NCBI GenBank assembly: GCA_044222685.1
Contig: JBGAMU010000006.1
Coordinates: 13,397 to 77,396 of the forward strand
DNA from: JAEUPI01 sp044222685
Lineage (GTDB): Bacteria > Pseudomonadota > Gammaproteobacteria > Burkholderiales > Burkholderiaceae_C
Reading direction: 5' to 3'
Length of the DNA stretch: 64,000 bases
Part shown: piece by piece, positions 1-9,271 of the stretch
Position numbering within the stretch: position 1 is the first letter of the stretch
Layout of the letters: every line of letters begins with the position of its first letter
The notes under the pieces: model-generated
The model's input: only the letters and a program-made list of their open reading frames with translations
Databases searched by the model: none
Told to the model about the DNA's origin: nothing
Translations under genes and position numbers: made by a program

Positions 1-886
1 GGCGCCCTTCGTCGTGGGGCTCGAGGTAGCGGAATTCGGTGCCGATGCCGGCGCCGCGCCGTGTCGACACCACCGGCGTGATGGTCGCGTCGCGGTTCGG
101 CGCGATGTTCCAGTAGTACGGCACCGCCATCTCGAAGCCGCTGCGCGAATCGAGGTTCACGCTGGGTGGCAGCCAGCCCGACTTGCGATCGTCGGTCAGC
201 GGAAAGCTCAGCACGGGCATCGCCAGGATCGGCACGCCGAGAAAGCGCAACACGGCACCCTCGGCGATGCCTTCGTTGGCCTCGAGATCGATGCGCACGC
301 GGTCGGTCGACAGCAGCCAGTCGGGGTCGCCAGAGCCGTCTCGCGGACAGCTCGTGTACGTGGCGTTCGTGGCCACGGAGCGGGACGCATCGAGGAAGTC
401 CACCCGGTCGGCGCGGCCGCCCGCGCCGTTGCGCGCGAGATAGAACTCGGGCTTGAGGAAGAAACCGTCGAAGCGCTGGACGTGCAACTGCAGCTCGGGG
501 CCTGAATAGACGTTGCCGTCGCGCGAGATGCGCACGTGCCCGCGCGCGGTGGCCAGGTCGTCGGCGTTGTCGTAGACGAAACGATCCGCGCGGATCACGC
601 TGCCGGCGTGGCGGAACTCCACATTGCCTTCGGCGGCGACTTCGAGATCGGGCCGCGCGCGCAGCCGATCGGCCAGCAGGACCACCGATCGCCGCGTGCG
701 GTCTCCCGCCGATGCCGGCGCCAGCTGCAGGCTCGGCCGCAGGGCCAGCGGCTCGTCGCCGGACGTCTGCGCGCCGGCGCCCTGCGCCGCCACGACGAGC
801 GCAGCCGACGCCAGCGTCAAACCATCGCGAAAGGATCGAGGCGTCGGCACGTGGGCGATTCGAGAGAGCAGTGAGGCGACGACCAT
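1..886 (-). CDS. lptD: LPS-assembly protein LptD, N-terminal part (runs off window)
   Basis: Outer-membrane protein that inserts lipopolysaccharide into the outer leaflet together with LptE. Only about 295 N-terminal codons are present and the rest lies beyond base 1. The reading starts MVVASLLSRIAHVP at 886 and has a secretion-signal-like hydrophobic stretch (LASAALVVAAQGAGAQ). An OstA/LptA-like beta-jellyroll follows, recognisable in SVIRADRFVYDNADDLATA and GHVRISRDGNVYSGPELQ. The beginning of the barrel region reads DRKSGWLPPSVNLDSRSG, a typical LptD segment. It diverges from the sugar kinase gene across about 85 bp, an arrangement common in Burkholderiales and pseudomonads. The start choice is the first Met before the signal peptide. 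Confidence 0.9.
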   Translation of the reverse strand, partial: MVVASLLSRIAHVPTPRSFRDGLTLASAALVVAAQGAGAQTSGDEPLALRPSLQLAPASAGDRTRRSVVLLADRLRARPDLEVAAEGNVEFRHAGSVIRADRFVYDNADDLATARGHVRISRDGNVYSGPELQLHVQRFDGFFLKPEFYLARNGAGGRADRVDFLDASRSVATNATYTSCPRDGSGDPDWLLSTDRVRIDLEANEGIAEGAVLRFLGVPILAMPVLSFPLTDDRKSGWLPPSVNLDSRSGFEMAVPYYWNIAPNRDATITPVVSTRRGAGIGTEFRYLEPHDEGR

Positions 887-971
887 GGCCGCGATGTCGG
901 GCAGCAGGTGCCGAACGTCCGGCGCATCGGTCGTGCCGGCAGGCGCGTTCGTAGAATGCGGCGGATTATCC

Positions 972-2069
972 ATGCGCGAAATCGGACCGCACGCGATGCC
1001 GACATCCCTTTCCGGCCCTGCGGCCGGCGCCGTCGAGTGGCCCGACGCGGCGCGCCAGGCGGCCTTCGTGGCCTGGCTGACGCCGCTCGTGCAGGCCCAC
1101 GGCCTCGAGATGGCCACACTGGCACCGGCATCGGCCGATGCCAGCTTTCGCCGTTACCTGCGCATCCAGGGTCGGCAGGGCAGCTTCATCGTGATGGACG
1201 CACCGCCCCCACAGGAGGACGTGCGCCCCTTCGTCGCGATCGCCAGGCGCATCGCCGATGCCGGTCTGCATGCACCCCGCGTGCTCGCCGCCGACGAGCG
1301 GCACGGCTTCCTGTTGCTCAGCGATCTGGGCACACGGCTGTACCTCGACGCATTGCAGGCCGCCGGCGCGGCCGAGGCCGACCGGCTGATGGGGCAGGCG
1401 ATCGGCGCGCTGGTGCAGTGGCAGGCCCGCGTGGATCCGCGCGGCCTGCCGGCCTACGACGCCGCGCTGCTGCGCCGCGAGCTCGCGCTGTTTCCCGACT
1501 GGTGCGTGCAGCGCGAGTTCGGCCAGACCTGGTCGGACGCGCAGCACGCGGACTGGCAGCGCATCTGCGATCTGCTGGTGGCTAGCGCGCTGGCTCAGCC
1601 GCAGGTCGCGGTGCACCGCGACTGGATGCCGCGCAACCTGATGGTCAGCGAGCCCAACCCCGGCCTCCTCGACTTCCAGGATGCCGTGCTCGGCCCCGTG
1701 ACCTACGACGTGGCCTCCCTGCTGCGCGATGCGTTCGTCTCGTGGGACGAGGAGCGCGAAATCGACTGGGCGGTGCGCTGGTGGCAGCAGGCGCGGCGCG
1801 GCGACGCGATGGCCGGCCATGCATTCGCCGACGACTTCGGCGAATGCTGGCGCGCGCTCGAATGGATGGGCCTGCAGCGCCACCTGAAGGTGCTGGGCAT
1901 CTTCTGCCGCCTGAAGCACCGCGACGGCAAGCCGAAGTACAGCGCCGATCTGCCGCGCTTCTTCGGCTACGCCACCCGCGTGGCCACGCGCTACGCGCCG
2001 CTCAAGCCGCTGCTCGGTCTGCTCGAGCCGCTGTCGGGGCAAGCGGTAAAGGCCGGCTACACCTTCTAG
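972..2069 (+). CDS. amgK: AmgK-like aminoglycoside-phosphotransferase-fold sugar kinase
   Basis: 365-residue kinase of the APH fold. The family member AmgK phosphorylates the anomeric carbon of N-acetylmuramate/N-acetylglucosamine in peptidoglycan recycling. Visible signatures are the catalytic loop VAVHRDWMPRNLMV (HxDxxxxN) and the metal-binding LLDFQDAVLGPVTYDVASLL. The start ATG at 972 gives MREIGPHAMPTSL; the second Met at 996 is an alternative. It is divergent from lptD, the usual neighbourhood of amgK. The usual partner murU (nucleotidyltransferase) does not follow; the next gene is an M20 peptidase on the other strand. The function is therefore by family and context only. Confidence 0.75.
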   Translation: MREIGPHAMPTSLSGPAAGAVEWPDAARQAAFVAWLTPLVQAHGLEMATLAPASADASFRRYLRIQGRQGSFIVMDAPPPQEDVRPFVAIARRIADAGLHAPRVLAADERHGFLLLSDLGTRLYLDALQAAGAAEADRLMGQAIGALVQWQARVDPRGLPAYDAALLRRELALFPDWCVQREFGQTWSDAQHADWQRICDLLVASALAQPQVAVHRDWMPRNLMVSEPNPGLLDFQDAVLGPVTYDVASLLRDAFVSWDEEREIDWAVRWWQQARRGDAMAGHAFADDFGECWRALEWMGLQRHLKVLGIFCRLKHRDGKPKYSADLPRFFGYATRVATRYAPLKPLLGLLEPLSGQAVKAGYTF

Positions 2070-2084
2070 CCGCGCGACCCATCG

Positions 2085-3560
2085 TCAGGGGCAGGCCGCC
2101 ACCACCTGCGCCACCGCGGCCGTGAGCCGCTTGGCGTACGGCACGTGCAGGAATTCGTTGGGCCCGTGCGCGTTGGCCTTCGGGCCGAGCACGCCGCAGA
2201 CCATCATCTGCGCGTTCGGAAAGCCCTCGGCCAGCATGTTCATCAGCGGGATCGTGCCACCCTGTCCGATGTAGCCGAGCGGCGCACCGTACTGCGCCAT
2301 CGACGCGCCGTCGAGCGCCTGCTCCAGCCAGGGTGACAGCGTGGGCGCGTTCCAGCCGGTCGCGCCGAGCGCGCCGGCGCGGCCATCGGCATGGAAGGTG
2401 ACCCGCGCGTTGTACGGCGCGTTGTCCTCCAGCAGCGTCTTCAGCTGCTCCGATGCGGCGTGCGCATCCACCAGCGGCGGCAGCCGCAGGCTGAGCTTGA
2501 AAGCGGTATGGGGTCGCAGCACGTTGCCGGCGTTGCCCATCTCGGGCATGCCGTCGACCCCGGTCACCGACAGCGTCGGCCGCCAGGTGCGCCGGATCAG
2601 CGCGTCCACCGGATCGGTGGTGGTCGGCAGCGAGGCCGCGCCGTCGGCGCCGCAGGCCCACGGAAAGCGGCGCCACACCGCGTCGCCGAGCGTCGCCGCG
2701 GCGGCCCGCGCCTGCGCCACGCGTTCGGCCGGCACTTCGCAATGGAAGCTGCCCGGCAACAGCTCGCCGGTGCGTGCGTCCTCCAGCCGATCGAGCAGCT
2801 GGCGCAGGATGCGAAAGCTCGACGGCACCAGGCCGCTGGCGTCACCCGAGTGCACGCCCTCGGTGAGGATCTCGACCTTGAGCACGCCCGACACCATGCC
2901 GCGCAACGAGGTCGTCAGCCAGAGCTGGTCGTAGTTGCCGGCGCCCGAGTCGAGGCAGACGACGAGCGCCACGTTGCCGAGCCGGGGCTTGAGCTTGTCG
3001 AGATAGACCGGCAGGTCGAACGAACCGCTCTCCTCGCAGCTCTCGATCAGCCCGACGATGCGCGGCCGCTCGATGCCTTGTGCGTCGAGCGCCTCGATCG
3101 CGGTGATGGCCGCGTACACCGCATAACCGTCGTCGGCGCCGCCGCGGCCGTAGAGCAGGCCGTCGTCGAACTTCGGTGTCCACGGCCCCAGGCCGGCACG
3201 CCAGCCGGTGAACTCGGGCTGCTTGTCGAGGTGGCCGTACATCACCACGGTGTCGGTGCTGCCTGCGCGCGTCGCCGGCACCTCGAACAGGATCAGCGGT
3301 GTGCGGCCGTCGAGGCGGATCAGCTCGAGCTTCAGCCCGGCGACATGGCGCGACTCGACCCAGGCCGCGGCGTCGCGCGTCACGCGGTCCAGGTAGCCGT
3401 GCTGCTGCCACTGCGCATCGAACATCGGGCTCTTGGCCGGCACCTCGATGTAGCGCTTCAGCGCCGGCACGATGCGCTCGTCCCAGGCGCGCTCGGCAAA
3501 GGCGGTCAGCGCCGAGGCCGGATCGCGGGCCGTCGCGGAGAGGGAGTCGCGTGCGTTCAT
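2085..3560 (-). CDS. M20 family metallo-dipeptidase
   Basis: 491-residue zinc peptidase of the M20 (CNDP/dipeptidase-like) family, expected to be cytosolic since no signal peptide is seen. Metal-site motifs are visible: VVMYGHLDKQPEF (ligand His and following Asp), GRGGADDGYAVYA (bridging Asp) and LIESCEESGS (catalytic and ligand Glu pair). The lid/dimerisation segment contains GVHSGDASGLVPSS. It probably releases amino acids from di- or oligopeptides; the substrate cannot be read from sequence. It ends 15 bases after the convergent kinase gene. It is followed closely on the same strand side by an alpha/beta hydrolase gene upstream, with about 20 bp between them, so the two may be co-transcribed. 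Confidence 0.85.
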   Translation of the reverse strand: MNARDSLSATARDPASALTAFAERAWDERIVPALKRYIEVPAKSPMFDAQWQQHGYLDRVTRDAAAWVESRHVAGLKLELIRLDGRTPLILFEVPATRAGSTDTVVMYGHLDKQPEFTGWRAGLGPWTPKFDDGLLYGRGGADDGYAVYAAITAIEALDAQGIERPRIVGLIESCEESGSFDLPVYLDKLKPRLGNVALVVCLDSGAGNYDQLWLTTSLRGMVSGVLKVEILTEGVHSGDASGLVPSSFRILRQLLDRLEDARTGELLPGSFHCEVPAERVAQARAAAATLGDAVWRRFPWACGADGAASLPTTTDPVDALIRRTWRPTLSVTGVDGMPEMGNAGNVLRPHTAFKLSLRLPPLVDAHAASEQLKTLLEDNAPYNARVTFHADGRAGALGATGWNAPTLSPWLEQALDGASMAQYGAPLGYIGQGGTIPLMNMLAEGFPNAQMMVCGVLGPKANAHGPNEFLHVPYAKRLTAAVAQVVAACP

Positions 3561-3581
3561 GGTGCTCCTTGTCTTGGCGGG

Positions 3582-4448
3582 TCACTGACCGCCCGATACC
3601 AGCCGCAGATTAGCGTGCAGCGACTGCAGCCAGCGCGCCAAGTCGGCCATGGCCTCTTCGCGCTCGGGCTCGTTGAAAATCTCGTGCGCCATCGGCGCAT
3701 AGCGCTTGTGCCGCACCACGCTGGCCGGCGCCGCCTCCGCGAAGACGGCGCTGCCCTCGGGATTCACGCAGCGATCGGCGCCGGCCCACAGCAGCAGCGT
3801 CGGCACCTGCCAGTGGTCGGCGTCGCGCCGAACGCACTCGCCGGCTTCCAGTAGGAACTGCACCAGCCGCGGCGTGACGCGATCGTGCACCAGCGGGTCG
3901 TCGACATACGCCTTGACGACCGCCGGGTCGCGCGAGATCCACTCGGGCTTCAGGCCGTTGCCGATCGCCAGCGCGGGCAGCAGCGGCCTCAGCAGCATCA
4001 GCAAGGCGCGCTGCGCGCCGCTCATGCCCAGATCGAGCGCCGGCGACGCCAGCACCAGTGCGGTCACCGCGCGCCACCAGGATGCCGGCCGTTCGGCCAG
4101 ACCTTCGGCAACGAAACGCGCCGCCACCGCGCCGCCCATGCTGTGCCCGAGCAGCACCAGCGGCGCCGGCCGATCGCCGTGCAGCGCGTCGATCACCACC
4201 GACAGGTCGTCGAGCAGGCTGTCGTCCTGCGCGATGGCACCACGCGCACCGCCGGATGCGCCATGGCCGCGGTGATCGTAGCCGGCGACGTTCCAGCCGG
4301 CGGCATTGAGCCGCTCGGCCAGGTGCTCGTAGCGCCCGATGTGCTCACCCAGCCCGTGGACCAGCAGCACGGTGCCATGCGCCGGCGCCCGGATCGACCA
4401 TTGCCGCAGGTGCAGCGGAAGGTCGTCTCGGGTATGCAGCGCTTGCAT
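3582..4448 (-). CDS. Alpha/beta hydrolase (monoacylglycerol lipase/lysophospholipase type)
   Basis: 288-residue alpha/beta hydrolase of the serine-aminopeptidase S33/Hydrolase_4 group. The N-terminal core reads GTVLLVHGLGEHIGRYEHLA (oxyanion segment). The nucleophile elbow is LLGHSMGGAVAARF (GHSMG) and the late catalytic His lies in KRYAPMAHEIFNEPER, all typical of monoacylglycerol lipases. I use the Met at 4448 (MQALHTRDDLPLHL). Extending the frame upstream to 4577 adds a low-complexity basic tail and would overlap the divergent crotonase start. The likely role is cytosolic lipid or ester hydrolysis; the substrate is not determinable. The stop is 21 bp from the M20 peptidase start. Confidence 0.82.
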   Translation of the reverse strand: MQALHTRDDLPLHLRQWSIRAPAHGTVLLVHGLGEHIGRYEHLAERLNAAGWNVAGYDHRGHGASGGARGAIAQDDSLLDDLSVVIDALHGDRPAPLVLLGHSMGGAVAARFVAEGLAERPASWWRAVTALVLASPALDLGMSGAQRALLMLLRPLLPALAIGNGLKPEWISRDPAVVKAYVDDPLVHDRVTPRLVQFLLEAGECVRRDADHWQVPTLLLWAGADRCVNPEGSAVFAEAAPASVVRHKRYAPMAHEIFNEPEREEAMADLARWLQSLHANLRLVSGGQ

Positions 4449-4552
4449 GCGCGGCAGTGTAGGCGCAGGCCGCGAGGCGACGGTGCCGTCGCGGGCCGGG
4501 TTACGCTTGTCGCTTGCGCGGGCGAGCGGCCTGCGTTCGACCGGAGCAGCCC

Positions 4553-5386
4553 ATGAGCGAGTTTTTCGATCTGACACAAGATGAGGCGACCGGCGTCGCC
4601 GAGCTCGTCCTCAACCAGCCGGCACGGCTGAACACGATGACGCCGGCGTTCTTTCCGGCCATTCGCGACGCCGTGCAGGCGCTCGACCAGGACGGCCGCA
4701 CCCGCGTGCTCCTGCTGCGCTCGACCGGCAAGCACTTCTCTGCCGGCATGTCGCTCGACGTCTTCGGCGGTGGCTTCGATCTGCTGAACACACGTGACGC
4801 GCGCGCCCGCCTGTCGTTCATCGACGGACTGCGCCGCCTGATGGCCTGCTTCGACGTGCTGGAGACGGTGCGCTTTCCGGTCCTCTGCGCCGTGCAGGGC
4901 GGCTGCATCGGCGGCGGGCTCGACCTCGCGCTGGCCTGCGACATGCGGGTGTGCACGGCCGATGCGTTCTTCACCGTGCAGGAGATCCACATCGGCATGA
5001 TGGCCGACCTGGGCTCGCTGCAACGGCTGCCCAAGGTCGTGCCGCAGGGCCTGGCGCGCCAGATGGCCTACACCGGCGAGCGGCTCGACGCGGCGCGCGC
5101 GCTGGCCGGCGGCCTGGTCAACGCGGTGCTGCCCGATGCCGACGCGTTGCTCGCACACGCCCGCCAGCTGGCGCAGCAGATCGCCGACAAGAGCCCGCTG
5201 GCGATCGCCGGCAGCAAGCTCGCGCTGAACCATGCGCGCGATCACAGCACGGCCGACGCGCTGACGCAGATGACACTGCTGCAGAGCGCGATCTTCGATA
5301 CCGACGAGATGGCGCGCGCGATCGCCGCCTGGAAGTCCAAGCGCCCCGCTGAATTCGCGACGCTCGGCCCGCTGGCCAAGGTATAG
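4553..5386 (+). CDS. Crotonase family protein, dienoyl-CoA isomerase-like
   Basis: 277-residue enoyl-CoA hydratase/isomerase fold protein. The oxyanion-hole segments are KHFSAGMSLDVF and CAVQGGCIGGGLDLALACD. The region TADAFFTVQEIHIGMMADLG followed by SLQRLPKV resembles delta(3,5)-delta(2,4)-dienoyl-CoA isomerase (ECH1 type). It keeps acidic residues at the three positions known there for catalysis (Asp in TADAFF, Glu in QEIH, Asp in MADLG). A role in beta-oxidation of unsaturated fatty acids is therefore plausible, but close crotonases are often re-annotated. It has its own start (ATG 4553), is divergent from the hydrolase gene and convergent with metW. Confidence 0.8.
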   Translation: MSEFFDLTQDEATGVAELVLNQPARLNTMTPAFFPAIRDAVQALDQDGRTRVLLLRSTGKHFSAGMSLDVFGGGFDLLNTRDARARLSFIDGLRRLMACFDVLETVRFPVLCAVQGGCIGGGLDLALACDMRVCTADAFFTVQEIHIGMMADLGSLQRLPKVVPQGLARQMAYTGERLDAARALAGGLVNAVLPDADALLAHARQLAQQIADKSPLAIAGSKLALNHARDHSTADALTQMTLLQSAIFDTDEMARAIAAWKSKRPAEFATLGPLAKV

Positions 5387-5420
5387 CGCCAGCTTCTCGC
5401 CGCGGCCCAACCCAGCGGCC

Positions 5421-5500
5421 GCCGCGGATCCGGCTCCGCCGGTCCGCTGACGGCGCCCTCTTGAGGGGGAGGCGCCGAAGACGCTACGGGGGTGGGTGGT
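5421..5500 (-). repeat. Dispersed intergenic repeat, copy A
   Basis: GC-rich element between the convergent crotonase and metW stops. Read on the minus strand it has a C-run, a small hairpin block around GCGTCTTCGGCGC, a CCCCCTCAAG block, and then GGACCGGCGGAGCCGG followed by ATCCGCGG. The same order of blocks occurs at 15625-15703 (same orientation) and 38371-38450 (plus orientation). The 16-base core GGACCGGCGGAGCCGG is identical in all three copies. Location after stop codons suggests a terminator or REP-like role. Confidence 0.75.
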
Positions 5501-6085
5501 TCAATCCCGCTCGAACTTGAACACCGCCACGCTGGCCCGCAGGTTGGGCCAAGAACGCACGGCATGCCCGTCGTGCAGACCGAAGCTGTCGGTGACCCGG
5601 AGCGCGTTCTTGCGCGCCAGCACCTCGAAGTCGGCGTAGGTGCCGACCCGGATGTTGGGCGTGTCGTACCACTGGTACGGCAGCGTCTTCGTCACCGGCA
5701 TGCGCCCGCGCAGCACCGACAGGCGATTCGGCCAGTGCGCGAAATTCGGAAAACTCACGATGCCGATGCGCCCCACGCGCGCCGTCTCCAGCAACATGCG
5801 TTCGGTGTTGCGCAGGTTCTGCAGCGTGTCGAGCTGCAGCACGACGTCGAAGCTGCGATCGTCGAAGAGCGCCAAGCCTTCCTCCAGGTTGAGCTGGATC
5901 ACCGGCACGCCGCGCTGCACGCACTGCAGCACGTTGGCATCGGCGATCTCGATGCCGTAGCCGCTGCAGCCGCGCTGCTTGATCAGGTGGGCCAGCAGTT
6001 CGCCGCTGCCGCAGCCGAGGTCGAGCACGCGCGAGCCGGGCGGCACCAGGTCGGCGATGATCTCAAGGTCGCGCCGCTCGCTCAT
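5501..6085 (-). CDS. metW: Methionine biosynthesis protein MetW
   Basis: 194-residue class I SAM-dependent methyltransferase-fold protein of the MetW family. Sequence signs are the start MSERRDLEIIADLVPPGS, the SAM-binding motif VLDLGCGSGELLAHL and the family-typical LQLDTLQNLRNTERML, FPNFAHWPNRL and YQWYDTPNIR. In proteobacteria MetW is encoded directly after MetX and is needed for homoserine acyltransferase activity or methionine synthesis. Here it follows metX by about 110 bp on the same strand and should share its SAM-responsive leader. It ends at repeat copy A. Confidence 0.93.
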   Translation of the reverse strand: MSERRDLEIIADLVPPGSRVLDLGCGSGELLAHLIKQRGCSGYGIEIADANVLQCVQRGVPVIQLNLEEGLALFDDRSFDVVLQLDTLQNLRNTERMLLETARVGRIGIVSFPNFAHWPNRLSVLRGRMPVTKTLPYQWYDTPNIRVGTYADFEVLARKNALRVTDSFGLHDGHAVRSWPNLRASVAVFKFERD

Positions 6086-6194
6086 GTGGGCCCCTCGTCC
6101 GACGAGGACGTCGGCCGATCCCCCGAGGGGATCGCGGTCCGGCTTGGGCGCTGCCCGGCGCTCGGCCCGCCTGCCCGTGCGAGAACCGCCCGCC

Positions 6195-7331
<1,137 letters not shown>

Positions 7332-7343
7332 GGGCCCTCCAGC

Positions 7344-7381
7344 AAAACGAAACCCGGCGCCGCCGTCAACGGCCACCGGGT
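7344..7381 (-). terminator. Intrinsic-terminator-like hairpin in the metX leader
   Basis: On the minus strand ACCCGG (7381-7376) pairs with CCGGGT (7357-7352), with an inner GCCG/CGGC stem and a TTGA loop, and a U-rich tail (TTTCGTTTT) follows. It sits between the riboswitch and the metX ribosome-binding site, the position expected of an expression platform. Confidence 0.65.
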
Positions 7382-7389
7382 CGGTGGAA

Positions 7390-7440
7390 CCTGTTTAGCG
7401 GCATTTGTTGAGCGCCCGCAAGCCGGAGCAAATCGGCGCT
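7390..7440 (-). ncRNA. SAM-II riboswitch upstream of metX
   Basis: On the minus strand the segment reads AGCGCCGATTTGCTCCGGCT, then TGCGGGCGCTCAACAAATGC, then CGCTAAACAGG. This matches the SAM-II pseudoknot layout position by position: P1 stem GCGC/GCGC, conserved GAUUU, UUGC, AAAUG and GCUAAA elements, and a final AGG. CGGC (7425-7422) can pair with GCCG (7402-7399), as expected for the pseudoknot stem. SAM-II elements control metA/metX genes in other proteobacteria, and here the element lies just upstream of metX. Recognised by eye; no covariance model was run. Confidence 0.85.
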
Positions 7441-7519
7441 GTGGCGGCGAGTATAGCCAGCCGTCACGGTCGCGCGGTAGCCTGTGGCGGCCGAACGCAG
7501 CCGCCCAATAATCCGCGTC

Positions 7520-8515
7520 ATGTCACGCACCGCCTGCCTCACCCCACGGCGTCCGGTCGCGCTCGCTGCAGGGTTGCTGCTGGCCATCGCCGCCTGCGAC
7601 AGCAAGGCGCCCGCGGGCTGGTCCGGCTACGCGGAAGGTGAATACGTCTACGTCGCCGCGCCGCTGGCCGGTGCGCTGACCGTGCTGGCGGTGCAGGCCG
7701 GACAGCAAGTGGTGCGCGGCGCACCGCTGTTCACGCTGGAGTCCGATCTCGAGCAGGCCGGCCGGGCCGAGGCGCAGGCGCGGCTCGAGCAAGCCCAGGC
7801 CCAGGCCGACAACTCGACCAAGGGCCGCCGGCGCGACGAGATCGCCATCACGCAAGCCCAACTCGCCCAGGCGCGAGCGCAAGCCGCACTGGCCGCGAGC
7901 GACCTCGAACGCCAGCAGCAACTGCTGGCGCAGGGTTTCGTCTCGGCGGCGCGCATCGACGATGCCCGCACCGCGCTGGCCCAGGCCCGCGACCGTGTCG
8001 CCGAGCTCGAGGCCGCGTTGCAGGTGGCCCGACTGCCGGCGCGTGCCGACGAGCAACGCGCCGCGCGCGCCACCGCCGACGCCGCGGCGCAGGCGCTGCG
8101 CCAGAGCCGCTGGCGCGAGCAGCAGAAGCAGCAGCTCGCGCCGGTGGCGGGCCAGGTGGCGGACACCTACTTTCGCGTCGGTGAGTGGGTTCCAGCCGGC
8201 GCGCCGGTGGCAGCGCTGCTGCCCGAAGGCGCCACCAAGGCGCGCTTCTTCGTGCCGGAGACCGAGGTCGCCGCGCTGGCGCCGGGGCAGGCGGTGCAGA
8301 TCAGCTGCGACGGCTGCGGCGCGCCGATGGCCGCGCGCATCTCGCGCGTCGCCACGCAGGCCGAATACGCACCGCCGGTGATCTACTCGAACGCCCAGCG
8401 CGCCAAGCTGGTGTTCATGGTCGAGGCGCGGCCCGAGCCGGCCGATGCGCGCCGCCTGCGCCCCGGCCTGCCGCTCGACGTGCGCCCCGTCGCCGCGCCA
8501 CGCAACCCGCCATGA
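7520..8515 (+). CDS. HlyD-family periplasmic adaptor lipoprotein of an ABC efflux system
   Basis: 331-residue membrane-fusion protein. The N-terminal signal ends in a lipobox-like LLLAIAAC, so it is probably a lipoprotein. The lipoyl half-motif YVYVAAPLAGALTVLAVQAG is followed by a long Ala/Gln/Arg-rich coiled-coil hairpin (about residues 70-195). The second lipoyl/beta-barrel part contains VADTYFRVGEWVPAGAPV and KARFFVPETEV. It couples an inner-membrane ABC exporter to an outer-membrane channel. The stop overlaps the start of the ATPase gene (ATGA), so the three genes to 10405 form one operon like ybhGFSR. The exported substrate is unknown. Confidence 0.88.
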   Translation: MSRTACLTPRRPVALAAGLLLAIAACDSKAPAGWSGYAEGEYVYVAAPLAGALTVLAVQAGQQVVRGAPLFTLESDLEQAGRAEAQARLEQAQAQADNSTKGRRRDEIAITQAQLAQARAQAALAASDLERQQQLLAQGFVSAARIDDARTALAQARDRVAELEAALQVARLPARADEQRAARATADAAAQALRQSRWREQQKQQLAPVAGQVADTYFRVGEWVPAGAPVAALLPEGATKARFFVPETEVAALAPGQAVQISCDGCGAPMAARISRVATQAEYAPPVIYSNAQRAKLVFMVEARPEPADARRLRPGLPLDVRPVAAPRNPP

Positions 8516-9258
8516 CGGCGCGTGCCGACCTCGCGATCGACGTCAGCGGCCTGACCAAGCGGTTCGACGGACGCACGGTCGTCGACAACGTGTCGCTGCA
8601 GGTGGCGCGCGGGCGCATCTGCGGTTTCCTCGGCCCCAACGGCAGCGGCAAGACCACCACCATCCGCATGCTGTGCGGCCTGCTGACGCCCGACGCCGGC
8701 GAGGGGCGTTGCCTCGGCCTCGACCTGGCGACCGAGGGCGCGCAGATCAAGCGCCAGGTCGGCTACATGACGCAGCGCTTCGGCCTCTACGAGGACCTGT
8801 CGATCCGGCAGAACCTCGACTTCGTCGGCCGCCTGTTCGAGCTGCCGCGCCGGCGCGCGTCGGTCGACGCGGCGCTGCAGCGGCTGGGCCTGGTCGAGCG
8901 CCAGCACCAGCTTGCCGGCACCTTGTCGGGCGGCTGGAAGCAGCGCCTGGCGCTCGCCTCGTGCCTGCTGCACGAGCCGCGGCTGCTGCTGCTCGACGAG
9001 CCGACCGCCGGCGTCGACCCGAAGGCGCGGCGCGACTTCTGGGACCAGATCCATCGCCTCGCCGACGAAGGCATGACCGTGCTGGTGTCGACGCACTACA
9101 TGGACGAGGCCGAGCGCTGCCACGAGCTGGTCTACATCGCCTATGGCCGCGTGCTGGCGCAGGGCCACGCCGAGCGCATCGTCGCCGACGCCGGCGCCCG
9201 CGACCTCGAGGACGCGTTCGTGCGCCTGGTCGCCGGCGCGCAGGACAACTTCGCGTGA
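8512..9258 (+). CDS. ABC transporter ATP-binding protein (ABC-2 exporter)
   Basis: 248-residue ATPase. Walker A is GFLGPNGSGKTTTIRML, the Q-loop is in VGYMTQRFGLYEDL, the signature is TLSGGWKQRLALA, Walker B is LLLLDEPTAGVDPKAR and the switch His is in VLVSTHYMDEAERC. This is the CcmA/DrrA-like class that powers ABC-2 permeases. The ATG start at 8512 overlaps the adaptor gene's stop. The signature has W in place of the usual Q/E (SGGWKQ), as in several YbhF-type ATPases. The permease gene begins 13 bases after its stop. Confidence 0.92.
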   Translation: MTARADLAIDVSGLTKRFDGRTVVDNVSLQVARGRICGFLGPNGSGKTTTIRMLCGLLTPDAGEGRCLGLDLATEGAQIKRQVGYMTQRFGLYEDLSIRQNLDFVGRLFELPRRRASVDAALQRLGLVERQHQLAGTLSGGWKQRLALASCLLHEPRLLLLDEPTAGVDPKARRDFWDQIHRLADEGMTVLVSTHYMDEAERCHELVYIAYGRVLAQGHAERIVADAGARDLEDAFVRLVAGAQDNFA

Positions 9259-9271
9259 AGCCGCCGCCACG

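Noticed and set aside
6086..6194. The metX-metW gap as a fourth copy of the dispersed repeat
   Set aside because: It is GC-rich with a CCCCCGAGGGG palindrome but lacks the GGACCGGCGGAGCCGG core and block order.
7332..7376. ATG at 7376 as the metX start
   Set aside because: It would place coding sequence through the leader hairpin; the GTG at 7331 has GGAGG correctly placed and gives the family N-terminus.
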